From Vitellaria paradoxa (lineage: Eukaryota > Streptophyta > Magnoliopsida > Ericales > Sapotaceae), in assembly GCA_019916065.1 (NCBI GenBank), contig CM034234.1, positions 9,212,342 through 9,276,341 on the forward strand: a stretch of 64,000 nt of DNA, read 5' to 3'. Below, one piece after another: positions 11,801 to 23,800 of the stretch (positions are counted from its first letter, which is position 1; every line of letters starts with the position of its first letter). The position numbers were made by a program, and so were the translations under genes. The notes under the pieces are model-generated. The model saw only the letters and a list, made by a program, of their open reading frames with translations. It did not search any database and had not been told where the DNA came from.

Positions 11801-14800
11801 CCTATTGCGCTGAGGCATACAGTGATTTATTTAACAAATCTAACTGTGCAGGCAATTGTGTTTTATGAACTTGCTTTCCACTTCAATCCCCATTGTGCAG
11901 AGGCATGCAACAATTTAGGGGTGATATACAAAGACCGTGACAACCTTGATAAAGCTGTGGAGTGCTATCAGGCAACATTTGATTCTTAAGTGCAATTTTT
12001 AAGACTCTAGTCATTTTTGTATGGCATTATATAGTTATTTATTTTTCTGCAGTTGGCTTTATCAATCAAACCAAACTTTTCGCAATCCTTGAACAATCTC
12101 GGCGTTGTCTACACCGTACAGGTTCAGCACCCCTATGATTTAAAATATTTTGTAGGACTATCTAACTGACCACCAGTGACAAGTTGTATACTTTTTACAG
12201 GGTAAAATGGATGCTGCTGCAAGCATGATTGAAAAGGCTATTGTTGCAAACCCCACATACGCGGAAGCATATAACAACTTAGGTCGCTCTGTTCTCTCTC
12301 TTGCCTTATTGTCGTCAAGTTTGTGGCATTACTGTTACTTGTTCTTGTTGCTACTATTGCTGTTTGCATCATCATCATCATCATTGGTGTTTTGCGCTAC
12401 CTGTTAATGATTTAGTTTCACTATTAAGAAAACAAAATTGCAGTTAAGAAAATTTAGTTTTGCATTGATGTTGAAGTTAATGATTTCATCTTTGCTTAAG
12501 GCTATATTTATGCTTATCAAAATGTTATGAATACTTATGCTCGTCAAAAGATTCCCTAAGTCTAACAATCAAGTTGCTAATCCTCATTGAGCTGGGACGG
12601 TATGAAAGTTGATGGGACCCTTGGGGTGCCCATGGTTAGGTTCCCCCCGTAGAGGTAATCCTTGTTCCTTGCCCATGGTGGTAGTTGACTCCTGTTGAGG
12701 TTAAGTGTTGAAGTTTGAGGGTGCCACAAAAAGTCTTATGGGGTGGGTGGAAGGTTGCACGGATGTTTTGTATTGAGGAGGTAACATAAAGGGAAGGTGC
12801 TCCTGATGTTGGTATTCTGGATCCACAGGAAGGGTGTGCCTGTGAAGTGGGAGTCCTCCTCCGGTGAGGCTGAGGTGGCAAGGGCCATCTCGACGATGAC
12901 ATTGGCCTAAAACGTGTTAACATGGCCATGTACCTAGAAGAGTCAACTGGCTGAAGTGCAGCAAAGTATTCTCAGCAAATAGTTTATTAGGATTCTTTAT
13001 TGTGATTAGAAGTATGTCGTCTTCTTTATGAATTTCTCTACATTTCTTAGGATTGGCTATTCATGACTTAAATGGCTCTTTTACATGGTTTTCATTTTTT
13101 CCTTATAGGTAAATTTTATTATTCTTTTTTCCTTTGTTGATCCATAGGTGTTAGCTGTGTTATCTTTTGTAGATGGAGTAAATTTGGCTTTCTGTATGCC
13201 CCTATTATGCAAAGGCTGTTCCCAATTTTTTGTTGCCTTTAATGAATATACTTACCTATAAAAAATAGTAGTAGATAAAACTACATTTGGAAAATCAAAA
13301 CTGGATGGTGTCTCTTTGTTCCATTCAGTGATGACTTCTAGTACACTTAATTTATTGTCTTGCAATTTTTTTTAAGTTGTCTGGACATATACATAGGGTT
13401 CTGTTTCAATTTGCTCTGTTCTGTTATTGGTTAGTTTCTTAATTATCTTTTTATTTTATTTTTTGTATAGGCGTTCTGTACAGAGATGCTGGCAATATAA
13501 CTCTGGCCATTGAGGCTTACGAGCAATGCCTTAAGATTGATCCTGATTCTCGCAATGCGGGCCAGGTTTTGTGCTCTTTTTGTCTATTTGTTTGGACTTT
13601 AGCTTCCCGTCATTTTTCTTTTCTGAAAATGCCATTTGCTATGTGATTTTGTTGGAGGTTATCAGAGTTTAGCTGTATAGTTTTGGTCCAATGACTTGAG
13701 ATGACACAATAAGAAACAAGCTGGACACATCCTGATAGACATGTCCAAACATGTATTATCATTTCATTGATCTTTTGAAAAAAAAAAAAAAAAACAGTTT
13801 GAACATTTAGGTGTCGTGTGAGTTTATTACATAGACAAACATAAAAATAAGTTTTTAGCGGCTTGGAGAAACTAAGAAACTTATTTGAGAGTCAGTGATT
13901 AAAATCAATGTGATGCATATTCAACCTATTAATCTATCCTTGTTTAGGCTTTTTAATTTTAGAACCTAGAGTTTAAAAGATCCAATATGGTTGGGAATAG
14001 AACTTTTTAAGTTGATAGTAGTTTTTTTTTGTTTGACACTCCTTTTCCAACCAATAAAATGTGGATAATGTTTTTTAGTATTTTAATTATTATTTTGAGG
14101 CATTTTGCTTGGGGGTGGTTTTTTTTTTTGATAAGTAAAAGTTGAAGTTATATTTAAGTGCATCAAGGGATGCCTCCCAAGGACAAAAAGATGGACCTAA
14201 TGTCAAGGCATATCCATGTTAGGGCATATCCATGCTTTCTATGAAGTGCAAAAAAGTACGTAATTTCGTGTCTCTACCCCTGAACAGCTTTCTATACGAA
14301 AGAGATAAAAAATATGTTTTCACTCTGCACATAAAATTCTTTGTGCAGGGTGAGAGGGATAGGAGCAATAACGGTGTGATGCATGGATTTGGGAGATTTA
14401 AACTAAAAAGCATTTGTTTGTACTTTTCTAATATTAATTTGCACAAAAAATTTCCATGAGAAATAGAATATAATAAAAGAAAAGTGAAACTTAAGGATTA
14501 TTAACTCTTTTTTCTTTTTGGTTGGCTGGTTGTTCCCTTTTTTTGTTGTGGGGGGGGGGGGCATTCATGTGGAATTGTTCATTTTTCTGCCTTCTTTCAT
14601 CTCCTCGAGAAAAAAAATGCCTATTACTCAAAATTTTACATTGGTTGAGAGGTGGAGGTGTTCTACTATCATGCTCTTTTCTTTAGCTGTGAGTTCAAAT
14701 GCAGTGGCAATCATAAACGGGTATCAACAATTTGTTTTTCAGCAGATATCTCCTTCTATTGCCCCCACATGCATACAAAGATGCACATTTATAAGGCCAG

Positions 14801-17800
14801 TGTGTCCTTTTCAGGGTGGCAGTTTACTGCATCCTCACATTAAGGATCTCCGTTTCATTGGGCTTGAAAGATATCCTTCTTTACCTATATATGTCTCCTT
14901 TTTCTTTTCTCATGATAATGCTTTTTTTTTTTTTCCTTTTTCTTTTTCTTGTTAACAACTCTCAAGTTAACAGAAGTTATTCAAATATCTCTGGTTCATT
15001 GAATTATTTAATTTTAAATTCCCTCTTTTACGTGTTTTTTTTTCTCTTTTTCTTTTTCCTTTCTTTTTTTTTTTTGGGGGAAAAATATTCAGCTCATGTT
15101 AGATACTCAGATGGCAATGCTTTTTTTTTCCACCCCTTAAAACCACAAAATCGTTTCTATGGACGTATAAAAACATTATTTTGCTTGGCTAGATCTTGTT
15201 TTATTGTTGGACACCTGCCAAAGTGGGTTTAAGATGCCAATCATTTTTCTGAAAGTTGTAATTTATTTTATTTTGTGATATTCATGTATTTTTGCTGAAA
15301 ATTGGATCATATGCTTTTACTCTTGAGGTGTTGGGTGATAAAGTTCCGCAAACTTCCTTATCGATGTGTTATCTAGGATTTTGCTGTATTATTTTATGTG
15401 AGAGATTATGATTTCTGTGATTTTGCTTTGGTTGCTTTACCTAGATATTTTCTGTGGTTAATTATATCATTGATGCTGGTGTTTTCCTGTTCTGGATGTT
15501 GTGTATTCTAGCTTTGCATTATGCAAGCTAATTGGAATAATTTTCTAGCAAAGATAGTGTCTCTCAAGCTTTAAGTTACATTTTGGAAACAATACTAACT
15601 GATTTTCTTAATGATAAAATGTGACGTACTTTTTTTCACTGCTGCTCTTGTGATGTTCTTCTTGGGAGACTCAAAAAAATTAAAAAAAAAAAAAGCTCAA
15701 GTTAGGGAGTAAGTGGAGTTCAGATTTGAAATTAAAACTGCTGATTTATAATGGAAAATTAGTTTTTACTGGCCGAATGCATTTGATATTATGCTATAGT
15801 TTCATTTTTGTTGGCTTCTGTTTAATATATATATATATATTTTCTTGTTATTATCAGTATTTATTGACCATTTCTTGCAGAATCGTTTGCTTGCAATGAA
15901 CTACATAGATGAGGGAACTGATGCTAAACTCTTCGAAGCTCACAGGTTTAATTGACTTACTATCCACCTGCATTGGTATTCTTTAAATGTTTTGACTAAA
16001 GAACACTTTATGAATAATTTTAGAATTTTTGATTATAATAGAGATTAACTGCCAGGAAGTGCTGGAGAAATATTAATGAAATGGAATCAGGAATACTATC
16101 ATGGCATTGCTATAGATTGAAAATTTTGCTTTATTTATTTATTTTTGTATAGTTGGTTAGTGTTGTTCTTGTTTTTTTTTTTGGGAACTTTGTTGAGAAT
16201 ACGATTACATAGTATTGAGTGGGGTTTGTAATTTTGACTGGCATTCCATAATGCCTCTGATTAATAAAATTAATTGAATATACACATTGCAATTTGTTTT
16301 GGTTCTGGGTCTTGTTTTACGTTTGCTTCACATATTTTACTTTGCAAGGCAATATATTCAATTAAAATACTAGCACAAAAATGGTTAGAGATCACTGTCT
16401 TGAGGCTAATGTGGGATCTACTCAAGGTCCAACCGGTTTCGGTAAATACCTAATGCATTTTATTTTTTTTTCCTTGGAATTAAAAAGATCGGTTCAGTTC
16501 TGAGCTACTTGTTTGGGTACCTAAATCAGCATGTGAACATAAAAAGATGCATAATATTCTCTCATATTTGGGTCTTACTATCAGCTACCTCCAAGGGCTA
16601 TAGCTCTGTTTGGTACCTATCTTGTAAGCCCAAAAAAGCTTGAAAAAAGTATTGTTTAAGCTAGTTGAAATAGAACTATTTGAAGTGTTTGGTAACCTAT
16701 CATAGAAAAGTTTTAGTCACAAAAGTATAGGTGGTTTGGTAACATGACTAGCTTCATATATATTGTTGAGCCATTTTGCTAACTGCTTAAGCTGTTGGAA
16801 CAAACAGTGGCTTAATATGATAGCAGGCCTATTTTCCAAGGAGTCTTAGGTTTTAAGTTCGTTACTAATATTTGTTACTCGATTATTGTTGTGCAAATTG
16901 TTTATTTGTGTTGGTGCACATTTTTTTATCCTTTGACTCTAGGTGTGAGTCAGGGTTGCAAATGAAGGCGAGTGTTAAGATAGCTTTTTATACGTTATTA
17001 AGTCTGTTTCCTAACAATTTTGGGGACAATTAATGACTTAACAAGATGAAAAGTATTATTAAAGACCCAAATATTTTGGAGGTTTATATTTATAAATAAA
17101 AAAAAAAAAAATATTGGCATGCTTAGTGTCACTAGACTTATGTAAGCTTTAGTTACTTTGGGGCTTTGTCTAAATTATATATGCATGCTTCCAGGGATTG
17201 GGGTCAGCGCTTTATGAGGTTATATCCACAATACACTTCATGGGACAACCCGAAAGATCCAGAGCGTCCACTTGTTATTGGATATGTGTCACCTGATTAT
17301 TTTACTCATTCTGTATCGTATTTCATTGAAGCACCTCTTGTCTATCATGATTACACAAACTACAAGGTGGTTGTTTATTCAGCAGTTGTGAAGGTATTGC
17401 TTTTTACTTTTTGTTGTTCCATTTAAAACTCTTTGCAACACCTACCTGTATGATTTTCAGGTATTTCATGTAAGCATTAAATCATGATGTTTGGAATACA
17501 TTTTGCAACTAGTTTGCATGCCTTATTAGTACACTATTGGCTTATGTGGAGAGAGAAAAGATCGATTAATTTGTTCTTTTCTTTTGGTTTCACAGGCAGA
17601 TGCAAAAACTATTAGATTTAGAGACAAGGTCTTAAAAAAGGGTGGAATGTGGAGAGATATCTATGGAATTGATGAGAAGAAGGTTGCAAGCATAGTTAGA
17701 GAAGATAAGGTTGACATCTTGGTAGAACTTACTGGTCACACTGCTAATAATAAGTTAGGAATGCTGGCATGCCGACCTGCACCCGTTCAGGTATCTCTAA

Positions 17801-20800
17801 GGCAATAATTTATCCTTTTCTCCCTTGGAACTGTTTTTTCTTTTTAATTTATTGCTTTGGATGGATTGAATTAGATTGATAAGATCTGGCTGTGGCTGTT
17901 GCCCTGTGGTGATACGAACTAACTCACCTTTATCCACCATGGGCACCATAGCTTGTGGCAAGAATCGAGACATACTGGAACAAGCACTCCCTTGATTTGG
18001 GATGTGCATACCCGATTCTCTCCCTAACAATGAAATGATTTGTTTGCAAACAATACGTCAGATTGGCTTGGATGTAATTATTTTGAGGCATAAATATTAA
18101 ACAGGATCTCCTTTTGCCTGGGCAGTTCTATCAATTAGAATTCTTTTTAAGGATAGGGTAAATAAGTTGTTTCTTTAGCAGATGAGAGCATAGTGACTGC
18201 TCCTTCAACCAGTAGCCTTGAACAAAGAGAAAAAGAAGGAATTAGTGCCCAACAACTTATAGGAGTAAATACTTGTCTAAAGGAGCGAGAGTAACTTTGA
18301 TAAAAAGCATCTTGGTCGACCTACCTACTTCTCATATGTCACTGTTTGGGAGCCTTACAGAAGTGAGTAAAGTGCTTGACAAGCTTCAGAGGGACTTGTT
18401 CTAGGGAAGAGTCGGAGAGGCTTTTTAAATATCATCTGGTGGAATGGAGCACTCTTTGTTGTCTAGCTAGGGAAGAGAGCATTGGATTACGTGCATGAAA
18501 TTTTTTTTTTTGGGGGTAAATACCCATGAAATAATTTAACAAAGCTATGCTAGGACAGTGGTTGTGGAGATTCGCCAATGAGAGGGAGAGGTTATTGAGG
18601 AGAGCTAGGTCCACCAAGTTCGGGGAGGATTGGGGTGGTTGGAGCTTGAAAGAGAAGGGGGTCTCATGTGGTGGGAGCTTGGATAAGGATTAGAAATGGT
18701 TGGACCAAGGTTAAAGACCATCTCATGTGCCAGGTGGAAAAGGGTGATTGGGTTATGTTTTGGAAACATAAGTGGACCCCAATGGCCAGTTTAGAAGACC
18801 TATTCTCAGGTGTTCTTGAGATGGCACAATATGAGGAGGAATCGGTGGAAGATTGTATGGAGCAGCGAGGAGATGGAATCCAAATATGGAATATCAACCT
18901 ACTGAGGGATCTTTTTTATTGGGATAGGGATTAGAAATGGTTGGGCCAAGGTTAAAGACCATCTCATGTGGCAGGTGGGAAAGGGTGATTGGGTTATGTT
19001 TTGGAAACATAAGTGGACCCCAATGGCCAGTTTAGAAGACCTATTCCCAGATGTTTTTGAGATGGCACAATATAAGGAGGAATCGGTGGAAGATTGTATG
19101 GAGCAGCGAGGAGATGGAATCCAAATATGGAATATCAACCTACTGGGGATCTTTTTTATTGGGATAGGGATTAGAAATGGTTGGGCCAAGGTTAAAGACC
19201 ATCTCATGTGGCAGGTGGGAAAGGGTGACTATTCCCAGATGTTTTTGAGATGGCACAATATAAGGAGGAATCAGTGGAAGATTGTATGGAGCAGCGAGGA
19301 GATGGAATCCAAATATGGAATATCAACCTACTGAGGGATCTTTTTTATTGGGAAGTGGAAAGGCTAGTGGACTTACTGGAGTATCTTCATCCTTTGCACA
19401 ATAGGGAGGGGGATGACGGGATTAAGTGGGATCTAACCAAGTTTAGGATGTTCAAGTTGAGATCCTTCCACTTTTACTTGACAAGGGGGTGGGATGAGGA
19501 TTTCCTGTGGGGTAAAATCTAGAAAATGGGGATTGACTTCTAAGCTAGCCTTCTTTGTTAGGTGTGTGGGTAGGACGAGTATTCTGACGATTGATAACCT
19601 TTATGAGAGTGGTTTTAAGACGTTTAATGTATACTATTTGTGAGGAAGAGGGTGAGTCCGTTGACCATCTGATGTGTAGAAGTGTGTTTCACAGTTCATA
19701 TGCCGTACTTTGATTCATGCATTGGGAGAGGAGGGATTTTAAGGCATGCTGTGCCGCAAAAAAACTTTATTTGGAAATGGATAGTGGGTGGTCATCTTTC
19801 ATGAACTTCATTGGTGGGAAAAAAGACAATTTTGTACTTTCTTTCTATATACCTTGAGTGTAAATTGCTCGATATTGTCTCTCTTATTTTCTTAGTTTAG
19901 TTTAATTATGTATTCATGAGGGGGACAAAATGTAATTGTGCAACACACATACCTTTGAAATGTGAGTATTGTGTAGGATATCACAATTGGTGCCCTCGCC
20001 TTTTTTTTTTCTAACTTTCTTTTTCCCCCTTATTTGCAACTATTATGTTAGATTGATTTTTTTTAGGGGGGGGGGGGTTGGGTATATGCTTCCTTAAGAG
20101 TTTGATGCATCTATTACATGTTGTGTATGATGTAAACTTTTTTCTGCCGAATTAAGAATCTTCCTTCCTGATTTCCCTTCTTAAAAAATACAAAAATACA
20201 ATGTGGGGGGGGGGGGGGGGGGAAGGCCCTTGGGCTACACTTCCCTGACACTTTTGAAGCTTGCCCCTGCAGTACCTCATGTTTTTAGTAAGCATGTTTA
20301 ATAGAAAGAAACAATATTGTGAACTTTTGAAGTGCCCACTTTGGTCTAGCCATTTTCAGTATGTATGTGGGTATGATAGCAAGAAATATTACTGTACTCT
20401 GTCCATATTTTATGTTTTTATTATGTGGCCATGCTATTGCTTTAACTTACTAATTTGATACATGGTGGATATCTTTGCTTGTTTCAATTGCTCTGATACA
20501 TGAATTACAGTCTGCTGTTCCTAAAACATCTGTTCTGAGTGTTTAGTGGAGATGGCTGTGCTGTCTTCTCAATTTAAGAAGTCATTATTGATTGCCCATG
20601 GAGTTACTTAATAGGGTGGATCTGTTACTGATTTGGCTTCTAATATTTTGGTTTGCTTGCTTTTTGTTAGGTGACTTGGATTGGCTACCCAAATACAACT
20701 GGTTTGCCTTCTATTGATTATAGAATCACTGATGCATATGCTGACCCTCCTGACTCAAGGCAGAAGTAGGTGATATTTTCATTTTTCTGTACATGGTTTT

Positions 20801-23800
20801 GAACCATTAATTACAGAATAGATTTGTGAGTTATGGGTTTACAATTTAAATCTCATGTAATTGTTTCCTTAAATGACAGGCATGTTGAGGAGTTGGTTCG
20901 GTTACCAGAATGTTTCCTTAGTTATACACCATCTCCTGAAGCTGGACCTGTATCTTCAACTCCTGCTCTTCCAATGGCTTTGTCACTTTTGGTAGCTTTA
21001 ACAATCTTGCAAAGGTATTGATTATGATGGAACAAGAATCTGTTTTAAGCATCTCTTTTGATACATAACGGAGCCACCATATTCACTGATAAGCTATGGG
21101 TGTATGTTTTCCCCCTCTTGTCAGATAACACATAGAGTGCTAAAAGTTTGGGCAAGGATTTTATGTGCAGTTCCAAACTCTCGGCTTGTTGTAAAGTGTA
21201 AGCCTTTCTGCTGTGACAGTGTGAGGCAGAGATTCCTTTCAACACTGGAGCATTTAGGTTTGGAATCTGTACGAGTTGATCTTCTGCCTCTAATTCTTCT
21301 CAACCATGACCATATGCAAGCCTATGCTCTCATGGATATTAGGTAATACTTTGTTCTTTTTACTGGATCACTGGGGAAATATTTTGCACCCCCATTTCGT
21401 TGTCTTCTTCAAATAGTGGCAAATCAGATCTTGATCTATTTCTAGTGCGCTTGAAATGCCCATGATTGTTTGGTATTGGTTAATACTCTCACTCTTCTGC
21501 TTTTTCTCCTTAATCTGGTATTTTCTCCCAAGACTTTGCACATTGTCAATTCTGTTTAAATTTAACTGATATGGAGATGGACATTTCAGTCAGTGACTAC
21601 TGTACTCTTGTTGGGCATAATACAGCATGGTGTTATTCATGTGAATGTGGGATTTATTTGTCCAACACATCAACAGTACACTTCATCAATGAGTGTACAC
21701 TAAAGAGTAGGACAACACTTGCCAAATTCACCTAATTTTTTCTGTTACTTTCTAAATGTGATCCTTTTTGGTTTAAAATATCTAATGGGCATTTTGGCGT
21801 CAAAACTTTAATTTTATTCTATTAATGATGAAGAAAATTCTGGCCATGATTATAAATTTATAATTTGTCTGTCTTGTGTCCTACAAAACTGATTTATCTA
21901 CCAGTGATTTTGAATACGTGTGCCTTGTTAGAATCATTGGCTGTTTCTACTAAGATCCAAACAGATCGATTAAATTTGTTGAATAGATTAAATTTGTGCC
22001 TCACAACTTGAGGCTTCTGTCCGTCAATTGGTGTGCGGGGGAATTTCTGCATTGATGAAATGAATAAAGACGAAATCTATCAACCAACTGCAGCTTTGCT
22101 CGGCAGCCAACAAATATCAGCAAAACTAATTTAAAATTAGTAGGGGAGGCCCTCTTGATGGACAAGAATGCTCCGAAGCTTTATAGACTTGAGTTGGTTT
22201 TCATTGTTTGAGTTTGTGTGGGACTCAAAAACTGCTTGAGTTGGCGACTAAGCCTGATTAAGGCTTAAAATGATCTATCCATTTCTTAGGAGTAATCAAC
22301 AGAATGAGTTGATTCTTTTATAATCCACTTGTCTTCCTACAATTGGTTTAATTTGATTCTTCCTCAATTGGTTTGGTAGTTCTAGTGTGTATCCTATTCC
22401 AAGTATATGTCCTAATCTTTATCCTCGTTTGTGTGCAGCTTGGATACATTTCCATATGCAGGAACAACCACTACTTGTGAATCTCTGTACATGGGAGTTC
22501 CATGTATCACTATGGGGGGTTCGGTACATGCTCATAATGTTGGTGTGAGTCTTCTCAATACAGTTGGTGAGAAGCCTCCCTTTCTAATACATTTGTTAAA
22601 GTTGTAAATTTCATGTCTTTTGAAATGGCTGTCTATATTGTTTTCTGCTTTAAATGCTTACCTGTTTTAAAGAGACATGATATATAGAGTGTAGGAACAA
22701 AGTTTGCATGCACTAACTGCTGGTCATTGGGAACAGACAAAAACTGCACACTTAGGCAAATATTAGAACGAGATGTTATGAAATGTAATACTCCCTGACC
22801 ACGTTATAATATTCAAGCCATCAATACAATCTTGTTTTCTCAAAGAATCTTAATGCAGTCTCTTCTTCTCTAAGCATCTCTTGCATTCTCAGTTGTGTGT
22901 TAGAAGCCTACTTTCTTGCAGTCCTGCCCGATGAAAGAATCTTAAATTCAATCTCTTCTTCTCTAAACATCTCTTGCATTCTCAATTGTGTGTTAGAAGC
23001 CTACTTTCTTGTAGTCCTGCCCGATGACGTGCCCTTGGTGCGCTTGCCTCTATTTAGTTTTGGTTTGACATGCACCATAGGTGTTGCTTGGGAGTCTTCT
23101 CACAACTCAACTCAACTCTACTTTACAAAGCCTTAATCCCAACTAGTTTGGATCGGCTATATGAATCATCTTCCTTCATTAATTTCTTTTATGACTTATG
23201 TTTTTTGTGAGATTATATGAAATTAAGTATTTTTTTTTTGCACAATTTCAGTCCATGTAATTTTAAGTCTCCCTTTTGTCCTCTTACTCCTACATGGATC
23301 CACTCACTCTTTGCCTTTTGTGTTATATCCTCTAAGTGTCACTTGTGACGCAATGTTAGGAAATTAAATTAAATTAGAAAAGGAAAAAGGAAGAAAAAGA
23401 AGAAGAAGAAGAAGATGATGATGATGAAGGGAAAGAGTAGAAAGCTTAGAATCTCTTTGCTGTCATTTAGTAAGGTTTTCAATTTTCACTTTTTGTTTTC
23501 TGTTAATTTTTTCACAATGGAAACAAAAATTATAAGTATGTTCAGTATTTAGAAACGTTGTTAAGAAGAATATATATATATATATGTTGAAGGTAGTATG
23601 TGGACCAAGAGCGATAGTAGAAAGTGGTGTTGGAGGGGGAGAATGACAGTGAAAGGCAACAGTAGCGGCAGTGTTGGTGAGGAATAGTAGTGGACTGGTG
23701 TGGTTAGAAATAGTGATGATGATGGTGGTAAGTGTGTGAGTATTGAGCAAGAGGTGGCAGCGATGGTAGCAACCATTATCGGTGGTTATGATGTGGTGAT

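Noticed and set aside
11764..11819. Extra TPR exon in SPY
   Set aside because: The upstream duplicate has no good donor, is 56 bp long (not a multiple of three) to the only GT, and reads into a stop if continued.
14518..15232. Overlapping ORFs of 138-145 codons in SPY intron 9
   Set aside because: Phe/Ser-rich translation of T-rich intron sequence without motifs.
18668..19522. Repeat-protein gene inside SPY intron 12
   Set aside because: The repeated peptide is LINE ORF2 sequence in tandem copies, with stops and frame changes.
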